From: Diphasiastrum complanatum
Taxonomy: Eukaryota; Streptophyta; Lycopodiopsida; Lycopodiales; Lycopodiaceae
Direction of reading: 5' to 3'
NCBI GenBank assembly: GCA_029204225.1
Contig: CM055093.1
Location: 19,890,041 to 19,954,040 of the forward strand
DNA: 64,000 nucleotides
The notes beneath the pieces were generated by a model. It was not told where the DNA came from, ran no database searches, and was given only the letters and a program-made list of their open reading frames with translations. Below are positions 1-11,611 of this stretch, one piece after another. Both the position numbers and the translations under genes were made by a program. Position 1 is the stretch's first letter; each line of letters opens with the position of its first letter.

Positions 1-82
1 TTCCATCACTCTTGCTCTCTGATTTTTGAATTGTTGTGATCAAGCTCTTTTCCGCCATCGCTCGTTTACAATTGCAAGCACC

Positions 83-1551
83 ATGGTGATCGTATTCAAA
101 ACGCACCCAAAGCCAGTGTTACCAGTGTTACAACCACTAGCTACACGAGTGCAAATTGAAGGACTTCTTCAGTTCGACCCATCAGTAATTCTTACTGATT
201 TGTATCATGAGCTGATTCACAATTTGAGTGAAACAGAAGAAGGACATATTTCCACCACCGTCCGCAATCAAGAAATTGTTATTACAGAAGGATTTTACCG
301 TCGTGCCTTAGGATTGCCTATGGTCGACAATATGCTAGTTACTAAACCAGATTACATCGCAGAGAGCGGAGCATCCCAGTATACGCCATTGTCCAGTACA
401 GAGAAAAATAGGGACGCGGAAGAAGAAGTCGAGGATACTACTGACCAGGAGCAGAATCAAGCTGATATACCACAAGAGCCGGCACCACAAGAAGAAGAAC
501 AGCTTCACGATGATCAGCAGGACAGTGAAAGCGACGTCGAGACACCAATCCTCGATGTCGAATTGTAGCAAAAGATTTTCGGTACACTGCTACCAAATAC
601 GCAGGCGGCTATCCAGCATCTTGCCAGCTTAGAGAAGGTTGCTAGGAAGCTTGGCTCGAGGTATGAGTCCCTCCAAGCAGACCTAATTCAAAGGGATGCA
701 TAATTGAAGGAAATCAAGGCCGAGCTGTCCTATAAAAGCGAAGAGCTTGAAGCAGCACATGCAGAGTTGAGCAAGAAGGACATAGCACTTGAAGAAGCAA
801 GAGGAAGATAGGACGCTACGTTCGAAGTACTGGAAGAAATGCAAGAGCAATCCAATGCCTTCGAAAGCGAAAATATATTGCTTAAACAACAGATTCAGAC
901 CCTGCAGGCTTCTTTGCAGGAGGAGAGACGCATTTGAGCTACTCTCCAAAGGAGTTGAGCGACAAACTCAGCAGTGCCTAGGACTCAATTGCCCAACTGC
1001 AGAATTCTGCAGAGATGTTAAAAAGAGGCAATCAAATCTACAAGAGACAGGCCGAAGAGGCGATATCATGGCGAATTAGTGCCGAAGTCACATTTGGTGC
1101 CTGCGTATCTCATGGCAGGTACAAAATTGACCCAATGGCATAGAAGAGAATTCAAGAGAGGGTAATCCAAACCTTTCAGCTGCAATATCTGCAACCGCAT
1201 ATGATTGCCTATGAAAAATTAAAAGAAGAGTTGGAAGAGGCCAAATTTCAATTAGGCCAAATGCAGGAAGAATCAGCACAGTGCCAGGATCAGGAGATGC
1301 AGACGGATGAGCTAGCTAAGGTTATATCAGAGAAGGCCATCCAAACAGACACCATCTGCAGGCAAGTCCATAAGGATCAGGAGATGCACACCGATTCCGA
1401 GGAGGCTGCAAAGGTACAAATAGTCTGTGTCGTAGGTGCTGTAGACCAACCTGAGACACTAAGCATTATTCCATATCAAGCTCAGGTGTCACACAATGGA
1501 GCAGTTGTAAAGAAGAAGAAGGTAGTGTCAGAATTTCAGACATTTCAATAG
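83..1551 (+). pseudogene. X-ORF copy 1: non-pol retroelement ORF, degenerate
   Basis: The first ~160 codons are open from an ATG in good context (83) to a stop at 566-568. They hold a globular N-terminal part with a block ending in VITEGFYRRALGLP (about 266-325) and then a Glu/Gln/Asp-rich linker. The same kind of sequence continues beyond the stop with several stops and shifts. It is Leu/Glu/Gln heptad-like (coiled coil, about 600-950), and a last open piece (1201-1551) is again acidic and coiled-coil-like with repeated QTD/HTD motifs. The order of globular domain, acidic linker and coiled coil parallels two other ORFs in this window (25930-29057 minus and 47001-48200 plus). The function is unknown and no pol motif is present. 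I infer a retroelement accessory or gag-like ORF. The left end may lie outside the window. Confidence 0.45.
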
Positions 1552-2482
1552 GAACTAACATTCTTTCTTCCACCCTTTTGTAGTCCAGAATTCCAGTGGA
1601 GAATGGATTACCTTTTTTAACCTAAATTTTTTGGCTACACAAAAAAGCAATGGAAGAACCCTTGAACTTTTTCTAATCTAAATTCTCTTTGGGCTAAGCT
1701 AATAGTGCATCAAAAAAGAATCCTTGCCCTTGCCATTGTTCAGAATAAATTCAATGTGCAGACTAACTATATTCATGTGATCGTAGGTTCCTTGTATATA
1801 TACATTTTAGAATACCTAAAAACATTATACAATAATATTTTTCTAGCCCTGGATGAGTATCTGAATAAGTTAGAATCAATTAACATTTTTGATGTGTGTT
1901 GTTTATAACCTTAAACTAGTTCCTTCCTGAGTTTCTCATCAATTAATATTCCTTGATCTGTGAAAAATCTACACAGATTGGGAAGCTAACTATTCTCGTT
2001 ATTTGGAGGAAGTAAAAACAAATAATATACTTCACTCCACTAATCCAATAACCAGACCATATTACATTTACAGTCATGTAAATATTGCTTCTCTTATTTT
2101 ATATGCCCTTTTATCTGTTCAACAACTGTATATTAAAGAAAAATCTATGTTTAGTACAATTGTATGATTTGCAGTCTTAATAAGTGAGATAATTGGTGGT
2201 GTGGATCCTCCAAGTTATTTGCATGTTGACTTAACTACTTATGCAATGCAGCTGTCATAGAGTATCGGAACTGTACGGATTCTCTAATATGTCGTGTAAT
2301 TGGAGGGGTCTCTAATTCGAGTTAGTGCTGAAGTGTAAATTGTGTACACAAGATTGTTAGATATATTGGAATGATGTGTAAATTTGAATAAGCATTTAAT
2401 TTATGAACATCAGGCGATACTGGCTGCCTGTTTTGAGCATCTGTTGATGACCAGTTTATTATTAACGCGATTTTCGCAATTT
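1552..2482. other. no gene seen
   Basis: AT-rich sequence without a supportable ORF, splice pair or recognised terminal repeat. It lies between X-ORF copy 1 and the broken 3' end of the minus-strand gypsy gag. The missing pol and 3' LTR of that gypsy element would be expected here, but I see no trace of them. Confidence 0.4.
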
Positions 2483-4266
2483 TCATCTTAGTTTTCTTCT
2501 TATCTTTAAGAGTAAAGAATCTTTACTACTTCTTGTAGTTACTTTATTTATCTTTTCATCTAAATCTGGCCATTGATGGTCTTGATCTAATAATTCAGAC
2601 TCTACTTCTATCCTCTGAACTATCATGTCAGTGTTAGTGTTAGATGGCCGAGGGTTGTCTTCCATAGGCGAGTTTACAAACCTTGTTTAGACCGTGGTTG
2701 TTGTGGCTGGGAAAATTCAGCAATGACATGCCCGTTCGCCTTTCAGTTAGCGCAGAGCGGCACATATCCTACTGACCTCCTGGGTTCAGGGAATAGTGAC
2801 CTGGGGCTCCGCAATTGTAGCACGAACCCCTTACTCTGGGTGGTGCAGTGGAATCTAGTGTTTCACTTCTTCACAAAATAGTGTACAATTGACCAGTACG
2901 TTGTTTCGATATAATGGTTTTTTGGTTAGTAGGGTTGCAGTATAAGCTACCTTCTCATGATTATTAATCGGACAGAGGAATAGTTCCTCTTCTGAATAGT
3001 TAGTCTGTAAACTGAAACAGTTGCTCTTAGAATGACCTTCCTTCCCACAAGCGGTACACCAAACATTGGCGTTAGGCTTCTCTTTCTTTCACTTGGCTTT
3101 AACATCAAACATTTGGACCTTAGAATCACTCATTTCTTTTGGTAATAACTCAACACTTTTTCTTGATGGATCCATCTTTTCAGATTTCTTTTTTTTCCTA
3201 TCTGAGTTCCTATTCTCGGATTTCCTATAAGAAGATTTTTCTTCTAATGAGGAAGAATAAGATGAATACTCAGAAGATTCTTCCTCATCCACTAAATCAG
3301 ATTTTGATTCAGACTCAGTAGATGATTCAGACTCTTATGTACGTTTCAATTTGTGCTTTTTACTACTTTTTCTTTCATTTCTCCGTCTACGAGAAATTCA
3401 AGAAGTTTCGTAATTCTCGACAGAGGCAATGACATCTTCCAAAGAAGTCATCAAACCCTGTCGACAATAACGATCCATTTTCTTAGGCAAACCGCCCAAG
3501 AACCATTCATTTTGCATAGGAACTGGATATTGGGCTCCTAACTTTCCTATTAAATTCTTAACCTACGAGTATACTTCCTAAGTGATTCCTTCGGCTTTTT
3601 CTCAATAGAGTTAAGCCAAGCCAACAATCTAGTGGAATATCATATCTCCCTAAACTGTTTAAGGAATGCTGCTTTTAAAGCATTCCAAGTACTAACTGTT
3701 TCCGGTTCTAATTGACTGTACCAAATCCTAGCCTGTTTCCGCAGAAGACCTGGCAAAATTCTAACTTTGTCTTCGTCCATATGTTCTTTGTTTGCTATGG
3801 TAATGGATTCAAACTGCAACAAATAACTATCCACATCTTCAGATGATGATCCCTTAAAGAAATCATATCTGATTTTTGTAGATGTGGGTGGCGTTGGATT
3901 AGCCATATCAACAGATGGTGGTGAACTAGGTGAACTTGGAGGATCAGAATCTAGACTACACTCAGACAATGATTCTGAAGAAGAAGATTTTAATTCTGAA
4001 CTTGGTTCGGAAGTAGAATCAGACGAATTTGATTCAGATGAATCTGTAGAACTTGGTGTTTCAACGGATCTTTCCTCAAATGAATCTACAAATGCTATAG
4101 TAGCATTTAGAAGATCATTAAACACTTCAGGTGTTAATCTTGCTCTAACTGGTGAGTTTTGCCAATTCTGCAAATACAAATCTCTAGATTTCCTATATGC
4201 TTCTAATCGTTGTGCATGCTCTAAACGTTTCTATTCAATAGTTGCTTGAGAGTATGTTCTTAGCAT
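2483..4266 (-). pseudogene. Ty3/gypsy gag with three zinc knuckles, degenerate
   Basis: Gag polyprotein of an LTR retrotransposon (capsid and nucleocapsid, packages element RNA). The likely start is the ATG at 4266, about 55 bases after the primer binding site; a TAG follows 11 codons later. A long open piece (4179-3640) has a Ser/Glu-rich stretch and then the retrotransposon gag signature with YLLQFESITIAN and RIWYSQLEPETVSTWNAL. Frameshifts follow at about 3640-3300. A clear CCHC knuckle CTACGKEGHSKSNC lies at 3058-3017. A second near 2830-2790 (CYNCGAPGHYSLN) has lost its last Cys, and a third, CAN...NGH, near 2750 carries a stop. The frame then runs into a short piece ending at 2483. No protease, RT or integrase follows, so the 3' two-thirds of the element is missing. 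Confidence 0.8.
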
Positions 4267-4320
4267 GCATTACATGAGATGTAATACACTTAAAAATATT
4301 GCAAAAGGTTGAAATTCATC

Positions 4321-4338
4321 TCCCCAGCAACGGCGCCA
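4321..4338 (-). promoter_or_regulatory. primer binding site, tRNA-Asp type
   Basis: On the minus strand this reads TGGCGCCGTTGCTGGGGA, complementary (one mismatch) to the 3' end of plant tRNA-Asp, the usual primer of several plant Ty3/gypsy lineages. It lies a few bases inside the LTR ending at 4344 and just upstream of gag, which fixes the element's orientation. Confidence 0.8.
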
Positions 4339-4343
4339 AATTA

Positions 4344-5201
4344 TGTGGTGGCCTACTCATTATAGTTTTTCACAAAATCGATGAATTAAGTAGTATAAAA
4401 GGTTTGATCGTTTTGCAAGAGAGAAAATAATCTCATCTTTTGCATGGTAACTGTATGTATGATGGTAAACGGTCTGGGATGTGTAATATTCACGTTGAAT
4501 ACTACAGCGACATATCTGGTTATCCAAAGATATTTGAGTAAATTGGCATCCAAGAACACCAATGATGAAACGATTTGGTCAAGCTCTGCGGTTGTAAAGA
4601 TTACTTTATCTTTCAGGCTCTTCTGGTATCAAATAAGCAATCAGATCAGACAACAACTAGCAAATAAATTCATCAAACATAATCTCATTGGCTAAAGATT
4701 CTTCTTAATCAAACACAGAGAATTAGTTCTTATCGCAGGAAGCAAACAAAACAGAGCATCAAACAATCTCATTATCTGAACACATAGCTCATTCAGTATT
4801 GAAGGAAGTTATGCTAAAAGTTATGCTTAACAGCTTCGGCCAATTCCCTGCACACATTAGTCAGAATTGTTGCTTGCTGGTGACGTCTGAAAATCCGTGT
4901 TAGAGTAACTGAAATTCAGTAAGATGTGGGAAATATGTGTGACGCAAACAGAACAATATCACAATCAATTACAGATCATACAGAGTGTATTTGCTCAAAT
5001 GATAAGAAGTAATTCTGTGAAAGATAGCAGAGGGAAAGAATGGTCAAGCTATAGAAACTTGCTCTTCTCTCTCTATTGATACTCAGCTCTGTGTAAAATG
5101 TGTCAGTACAACGACAAAAAGTGTCGTCCTTATAGGAACGATCATCCATCTCAATGTCATTTCGATCCATCAAAATGTCGGTTGTGATCTGCTACTGCTC
5201 A
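4344..5201 (-). repeat. 5' LTR of the minus-strand gypsy element
   Basis: On the minus strand this 858-base block starts TGAGCAGTAG and ends CCACCACA, giving canonical TG...CA ends. The inner end abuts the tRNA-Asp primer site. The outer end is set by comparison: from 5202 the sequence matches the copia integrase found again at 9962, so the LTR sits inside that gene. No second LTR copy was found on the left, so no target duplication can be confirmed. Boundaries are inferred from these two junctions. Confidence 0.6.
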
Positions 5202-7160
5202 GAAGCACTCGACAAGTACACAGAATATGTGAAGTGGATATAAAGATGCATAGAAAGCAAAGTGAGCATATCAGAATTGATCGTGGTGGAGAATATATCT
5301 CAAACCGCTTCACCAACTTTTGCAATGATCGAGGAATCCTTCATAAAAGGACTGCATCCTATACACCACAACACAATGGTGCTGCTGAAAGGAAGAACAT
5401 GACACTCATTGAACTCGCAAGGTGTAGATGGCCTACTCAAAAGCACCAAGAGTGCTATGGGCTGAAGCAGTAGCTATAGCCGCCTATATCCATATTAGGA
5501 TAGGCAGATCTGATGTTCCTCACACGACACCACATGAACTATGGTGGGGTTGAAAGCCCAATCTGATACACATTCGGATCTTTGGCAGTGCAGCTTATGC
5601 ACCAAGAGAACAAAGAGTGCCATCCATATTCATGCCAGGCAGCTCAGCTTTGACATTGAAAGAGTTCTGTGGATTTAGTGGCAAACCACAAACATTCGAG
5701 AAAGCCATCGACAGTCCAGACAAGGACAAATGGATCCAAGTCATGAACGAAGAGATCAAATCCATGAAGAAGAACGACGTATGGACTCTACAGCCAATAC
5801 CAGACAAGTGAAAGACTATGCAATGCAAATGGGTTTACAAGCTGACGTACAGATTGAATGGAGATATTTCGAGGTACAACGCCAGACTTGTAACAAAGGG
5901 ATTTTCTCAAAAGTATGGCATTGACTACACTGAGACTTCTCTCCAATCGTGAAACATGCGTCCCTACATTTACTATTTGCATATGCAGTCACTTATGACC
6001 TCAGGAAAAGTCTACATAGACCAACCTTTGGGTGGCATCTGCGAATCACTTCCCACCTATGCCTGTCGAATGCACAAAAGTATCTACGGTTTGAACCATA
6101 CCGCACAACAATGGTACAAGAAAAAAGATCATGCCCTACGATCCTTAGGTTTCGAACCACTGATGGCAGATTCCATTCTTTATGTGAGGATCACATATGG
6201 AAAAATCATCATTGTTGATGTGTTTGAGGATAACACACTGATACTATGCAGAAGCGAAGAGCTGATTGTCAAACTAAAGAGTGCAAACTGAAGAGCGACA
6301 TCTCAAAACATTTCGAGATAACAAACCTAGGAGAAGCCAGATGTTATGTAGGCTTACAAATCGACCACGACTATGATGGAGGGAAGCTGTACCTTCATCA
6401 ATCCAGGTACATCCAAAAGATCTTAGATGATTTCGGGATGACAAATTGCAAAGGGGCCAACACCCCAATGCTTGTAGGAACAATTCTGATAAACAAATAT
6501 TTATTGAAGACTAACGAAGAAAAGGAGATCATGCACCACACATTTTACAGGAGGCTGATTGGATCACTGATGTATCTAGCAGAAAACACACGTCTTGACA
6601 TTGCTTATGCCATGTTTAGAATGAGCCAGTTCTCAACACAAACCTAGGCTAGACACATTGGAAGATAGTGAAGTGAATCCTACAGTACCTTCAGAAGACG
6701 AAGGATTTCGGACTATATTACTCTTGCGATGGCGGATTCCAGATGCACTCCTATAGCTATGCAACTTGGGCATCACTCAAGGATGACTGTAAAAGTGTCT
6801 CAGGAGGGTGCACCATTGCAGCGAATGCAACAATTCTTTAGGTTACAAGAACAGTTCCTCAACGGACTGGGTGAAACCACCAAAGAGCCTTAATCTTGCA
6901 GATGGACAATACTTCTGCCGTACACTTGACGAAGGATCCTGTGTTTCATTCGAGAATGAAGCACATTGCAATCAGGTACCAATTAATAAGAGACCCAAAA
7001 AAAATGAGCTGAAAACCACCTTCATTGGAATGAAGCAGATGGTAGCAGACATCTTTAAGAGCCTGGGAATCATAAAGCTACCACGCTTTGAGAGGGAGCT
7101 GAAGAAACTAAATGTTTTTACCCACAAAGCTTTGTTAGCTTTCGAGTTGGAGTCTGCATA
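5202..7160 (+). pseudogene. copia F1 copy 1: integrase end, RT and RNase H relic
   Basis: The 5' half is missing because the gypsy LTR cuts into the integrase. The integrase catalytic segment reads IDRGGEYIS and later TPQHNGAAERKN, so Asp and Glu are kept. RT begins near 5690 (NDVWTLQPIPDK, CKWVYKL, ARLVTKGFSQKYGIDYTE). A short deletion near 5940-6010 removes the first catalytic Asp region, and the YVDD box is replaced by DVFEDN (about 6216-6233). RT/connection sequence (6300-6650: KHFEITNLGEARCYVGLQID, RRLIGSLMYLA) is good, whereas RNase H (6655-7160) is very eroded. The closing part SLGIIKLPRFERELKKLNV resembles the end of copia polyproteins. Inactive. Confidence 0.8.
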
Positions 7161-7467
7161 ACTACCAAGGGGCTATCCTCAGGCAAAATCCGCCCCAGAA
7201 CATAACCGTCACATAACGGTTTCAGCCGAAGGACACTCGAAGACGAAGGTCAGATGTCGACGACCGAAGGAGCTCAAAGACGAAGTTCAAATGTTCGAAC
7301 ACCCGAGGAGCTCAAAGGCGAAGGCGAAGCCCGAACAGAACACGAAGCCGAACAACACCCGAAGACCGAAAGGTGGTGGATCTTCACGCTCCAAGTACAA
7401 CCAAGATCAAGCAAAGTACCAGGAGGACAGCCGCCTCCACGGACGATGCTGACATGTTCGGAGCATC
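7161..7467 (+). other. untranslated stretch between F1 pol and LTR
   Basis: A GA/AAG-rich stretch with repeated CCGAAG, CGAAGG and GACGAAG words (about 7225-7370). No gene is supported. A purine run GGAGGACAGC near 7422 could be a polypurine tract, but this is weak. Confidence 0.35.
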
Positions 7468-7983
7468 GTTAGAATGTGCCTAACCAACCATTCTTGTATT
7501 CAGAGATTAGATTAAACCTGTTTTCTCTTTATCCATATAAGCAGATCAAAGATAAGAGAATTGGTAGGATTGTCAATTGGTTGACTGTCAACCTGAGCTA
7601 AGCATAGTGTTGCTAAGGCAACGTCCAAGAAGTTCACTAGTAAGCAAGACGATTTGACATTATTTGTGAGAGACATAGCTTCTTTTGCGTCGACACGCTT
7701 TGTGGGTGTGTACAATGACGCTCTTACAAAAGGATCATTGATAATACAGTAGCTTAAATGCACATGTAGTTTCAGCCTGAATGATCTCGAATGCTTGGAT
7801 GTCTGATTGTTGTCTATACATGTTCAGTTGTTTAATTTTATTCTGCACATTGGTTCATCTTTGTCGAATGCTCAAACGAATTATAACATAGGTCAGTAGT
7901 GTCTATCTACACTCTAGAGGATTGTAGATGTGATGTAGCAGGCAGTAGCCAGCAGATAGAATCGAATTCCATTCGGGTTCTCA
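7468..7983 (+). repeat. F1 copia LTR (shared)
   Basis: Assigned by position. The right end TTCTCA is followed five bases later by a copia primer site and then gag of copy 2. The left end GTTAGAATGTGCC resembles the usual copia LTR start TGTTAGAATG with its first base changed. The block contains a TATA-like CATATAAG near 7534. Only one LTR separates pol of copy 1 from gag of copy 2. The left boundary is approximate. Confidence 0.5.
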
Positions 7984-7987
7984 ATAG

Positions 7988-7999
7988 TGGTATCAAAGC
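7988..7999 (+). promoter_or_regulatory. primer binding site, initiator Met tRNA type
   Basis: TGGTATCAAAGC differs by one base from the copia primer site TGGTATCAGAGC. It lies five bases after the LTR end and about 215 bases before the gag start. Confidence 0.7.
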
Positions 8000-8212
8000 T
8001 GCAGAGATTCATTGAAGAAAGCGAACACGAATTGTGTTGTGTTTCGTGCTTGAACGCTGCATGCATTCTATCCCTTCCTATTTCTATCAATAGTGATTAG
8101 AGCCTCTTGTTCCTATCAAAGGGCTAATATAGCTTCAGAACTATCGGATCCAGGAGATCAAACATTCAAAACAAGAAACCAAAAAATGAGCTAAAGAACA
8201 CAATTCACAACA

Positions 8213-9250
8213 ATGGCATGTATAAGCAACATACAGTCGAAGATCTGCACAATCCTTGACTCAACTGGGTCTAATGTCCTAGCATGGAAGGTGAAGACCT
8301 CTCTCATCTTAAAGGGAGAAGGGCTATGGCCCTGGGTAGATGGCACCGAAGAAATGCCTACAACCACCGGCAAAGAGCTACGAGAATGAAGACAAAAGAA
8401 TGACAAGGCAATAGACGTGTTGTCTTCATCCATCAAAGATAGCTTGACACTTGACCTCACGACACTTTATAATGTAAGAGAGATGTGGGATGCATTACTT
8501 ACCAGGTTCTAGACGAAATCACATAGCCAGATAATGCTTCTCGAAGACCAACTAACGAACCTACAATGGGATGTCAAGGACCTCACATCCTTTATCAAAA
8601 AGATGAAGCATATGTTCTTTTCGTTACACAAAGCCGAAACAGATAATGTCGTACCAACAGAGAGGCAGCTCACCTACTTGCTATGAGCTTTACCAAGATT
8701 CTTCCAGATAACCCGAACGTTGTTAGTGAAAGATCCAAACAGTACTATCGAAAAAGTAGTGATCGAGATTCGAGAAGGAGTCAAAGTCCGTGAGCACCTT
8801 AATCACAAGGACGTCTCTGATCAGGCTCCCTATAGCAATAAAGAGAAGTCAAAGAAGCAATTCAAGCCTAAGAGGGAGTCAAACCGAAAGCATGATCAAG
8901 ACCAACAGATAGAAGGAGGCACCAAAGGCAAATGGAAGAACAAAGAAAAGCCAAGACAGGAGGATAGCGAAAGGAAGACATGCGTGAGATGTAAACACGA
9001 AGGACATACAGTCGATTCGTGTTGGCTGAACCCGAAGATCGTATGTATCCATTGCCACAAGAAAGGTCATGCAACCATGGACTGTTACCAGAATCCGAGG
9101 AACAAGCAACCTCAAGGCAAACGGGAGAAGCACAACATTTTATCCTACGTCAAAGAGCTTGAAAGCTCGAAGATGGACGAAGAAAAGTCAAATAATTGGA
9201 CAGCCTATCTATACACACATGTGTGTGCATCCTCGACGTTAGCCTCGACA
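8213..9250 (+). pseudogene. copia F1 copy 2: gag with double zinc knuckle
   Basis: Capsid/nucleocapsid protein of a copia element. The frame starts at the ATG at 8213 and reads WKVKTSLILKGEGLWPWVDG, the usual copia gag start, with stops near 8387, 8510 and 8683. A long open part from 8720 is Lys/Arg-rich and holds two CCHC knuckles, CVRCKHEGHTVDSC (8981-9022) and CIHCHKKGHATMDC (9044-9085). Two knuckles in tandem are less usual than one in copia gag and are shared by the other F1-like copy at 13.8 kb, so this is a family trait. It is followed in frame by protease. Confidence 0.8.
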
Positions 9251-11077
9251 TCTGACACACAAGAGGTTATTCTAGATTCATGAGCAACCTCTCACCTCGT
9301 TATATCCAGATGAATAGTGTTTGACTTTCGAAGTACAGATCCATCCAGATACATAGTTCTTGGAGACAGATGAAGACATCAAGTGAATGACATTGGTTCG
9401 CTATGGCTCAACACTAATGACAAAGACCGACGATTAGACGATGTTCTATTTGTGCCCACACTGCAGCAAGACTTGCTCTCAGTTGCAAAAATAACAGATG
9501 CTGAGATGCGTGTGACATTTTCAAACAAAACATGCAATGTCGTTGATGCCAACACCAGCACACTAATTACACAAGGATGACGAAAAGACAACTTGCATCA
9601 TCTGAAGGTACGTCGGCCGACAGATCAAGCACACTAGGCTCACGAATAATGTTCTATGGCATAGAAGACTACGTCACATGAACCCAATGGCATTATATCA
9701 TACAAGCCGGCATGGAGCTATCACAGGGATAAGTATGACGAATGCAACGAACTCGACAATCTGTGATGCGTACATGAAAGACAAGATGTCCTGTAATCCC
9801 TTCACCAGGGACTCCTTTAGAACGACAGAGGTTCCAAGAGCTGATACAACCAAACATTTGTGGACCTTTCGACGTGATCTCAGTGGGAAACTTGAAATAC
9901 TACATTACCTTCATTGATAACTACAACAAATTCACGATGGTCTACTTTATTCACAACAAATCGGAAGCACTCGACAAGTCCACAGAATATGTGAACTGGG
10001 CAAAAGATGCACAAGATGCAAAGTGAAGTAGATCAGAACTGATCGTGGTGGAGAATACGTCTCAAACCGCTTCGTCGACTTCTAGACATTAGAGAAAATT
10101 TGGCCTTAGAAAGGGCCCTATAAGGATTGCCACGTAGGATGACAATTTTTTTGCAATGTAAAATACTAAAATAAAATCTTTTTCTGCCCGCAATCCTGCC
10201 CACAGAGTCTTCAATGATTAGTTATTATATGCATAGTATAGTCTATGGTTGAAAAAAATCATAACTTTTCAACGTCAATTTGGATTGAGATGATTACAAT
10301 GCCATTAGAAAGCCCTCGACGAGAGCTTTTCAACGACACCCAACATGACCCAGTTTCGAACTACGGTGAAGAAGTTATGGCTAGTCAAATTTTTGGTCGA
10401 TCAACAATTGGTCAACCCAATATCTCTTTCAACCCAGTCAAACTGGTCAACTGTGCTTGAAAGAGATATCGGGTTGACCAGGTTTTGACCGACTAAAACT
10501 TTGACTGGCCATAACTTCTTCACCGTGGCTCGGAACTGGGTCATGTTGGTGTCATTGAAAAGCTCTCGTCGAGGGCTTTCTAATGGCACCATAAGCGTCT
10601 CAATCCGATTGCCATTCAGAAGTTACACTATTTTTTGTTTAGTTACATACTATACTACAGATAAAATGGCTTATTTACGGGCTGCTTTTGATGCAAAATT
10701 ACAGTTCTTTTAGAAAGAAAAAAAAATCAATTTGAAGGAGCTACGTTACGTAGATTTCAAATTTGAGTGTTTTGATTGGACCATGTGGAAGAAACTTGTG
10801 AGAAAAAAAATAAAAAGTATCTTTTTGAAAGGCCCCTTTTGTGCTCAAATTTTCTCTAATGATGATCGAGAAATCCTTCATAGAAGGACTACATCCTATA
10901 CACCATAACACAACAGTGTTGTTGAAAGAAAGAACAAGACATTAATGGAAGCCGCAAGATGCATGATGGCCTACTCAAAAGCACCAAGAGTGCTATGGGC
11001 TGAAGTAGTAGCTACAATCATGTATATCCACAATAGGATAGGTAGATCTGGTGTTCCTCACATGACACTACATGAAT
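9251..11077 (+). pseudogene. copia F1 copy 2: protease and integrase, split by an insertion
   Basis: The protease active site reads LDS then a TGA at 9281-9283 in place of Gly (normally DSGA). The protease body follows (LFVPTLQQDLLSVAKITDAEM, 9446-9511). The pre-integrase His-Cys region starts near 9655 (MAxKTTSHMNPMAL in shifted frames). The integrase core is frameshifted and reaches the second catalytic region (RGGEYVSNRF, 10045) before the 775-base foldback element at 10087. It resumes at 10862 with the counterpart of TPQHNG..ERKNKTLMEAARCM. At 11077 the frame jumps directly into gag of a third copy; RT is absent. Coordinates include the insertion. Confidence 0.7.
10087..10861. mobile_element. 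foldback (MITE-like) element with long inverted arms
   Basis: Bounded by the perfect 16-base inverted pair CATTAGAGAAAATTTG (10087-10102) and its complement (10846-10861). Inside, about 10258-10437 pairs with about 10455-10632 as near-perfect inverted arms of roughly 180 bases around a loop of about 20 bases; for example CCATTAGAAAGCCCTCGACG occurs in one arm and its complement in the other. Sequence outside these arms also pairs loosely. It interrupts the F1 integrase, since both flanks match 5318 onward in copy 1. A target duplication is not clear. No transposase is present, so it would be non-autonomous. The short ORFs inside are mirror images of each other and are not genes. Confidence 0.75.
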
Positions 11078-11611
11078 GAAATCACACAATCAGATAATGC
11101 TTCTCAAAGACCAGTTGACGAACCTATGATGGGCAAAGACCTCACATCCTTTATCAGAAAGATGAAGGATCCGTTCCTTTTGTTACACAACGTTGGAACA
11201 GATAACGCCGTACCAACAGAGAGGTAGCTCACCTACTTGCTACGAGCTTTACCAAGATCCTTCCAGACAACCCGGAAATTGCTAGTGAAAGATCCAAAAA
11301 TTACTATCGAAAAAGCAGTGATCAAGATTCGAGAAGAAATCGAAGCCCGTGAGAACCTTAATCACAAGGACCCCTCTGATCAGGCTCTCTGTTGCAATAA
11401 AGAGAAGCCGAAGAAGCAGTTCAAGCCTAAGAGAGAGTCAAACCGAAAGTAGGATCGAGACCAGCAGACAAAAGGAGGCCCCAAAGTCAAATGGAAGAAC
11501 AAAGAAAAGCCAAGATAGGAGGATAGCGAAAGGAAGACATGCGTGAGATGTAAACACGAAGGACATACAGTCGATTTGTGTTGGCTGAACCCGAAGATTG
11601 TATGTATCCAT
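11078..11611 (+). pseudogene. copia F1 copy 3: gag fragment
   Basis: Matches gag of copy 2 from SHSQIML onward, with stops and one shift. It reaches the first zinc knuckle CVRCKHEGHTVDLC and the start of the second (KIVCIH), where it stops at 11611. Both ends are abrupt: the left joins the integrase of copy 2, and the right joins an RT on the opposite strand. A recombination product or a chimeric insertion is likely. Confidence 0.75.

Noticed and set aside
10245-10713. Short ORFs on both strands with the same peptide PLESPRRELFND
   Set aside because: They are mirror translations of the inverted arms of the foldback element, not genes.
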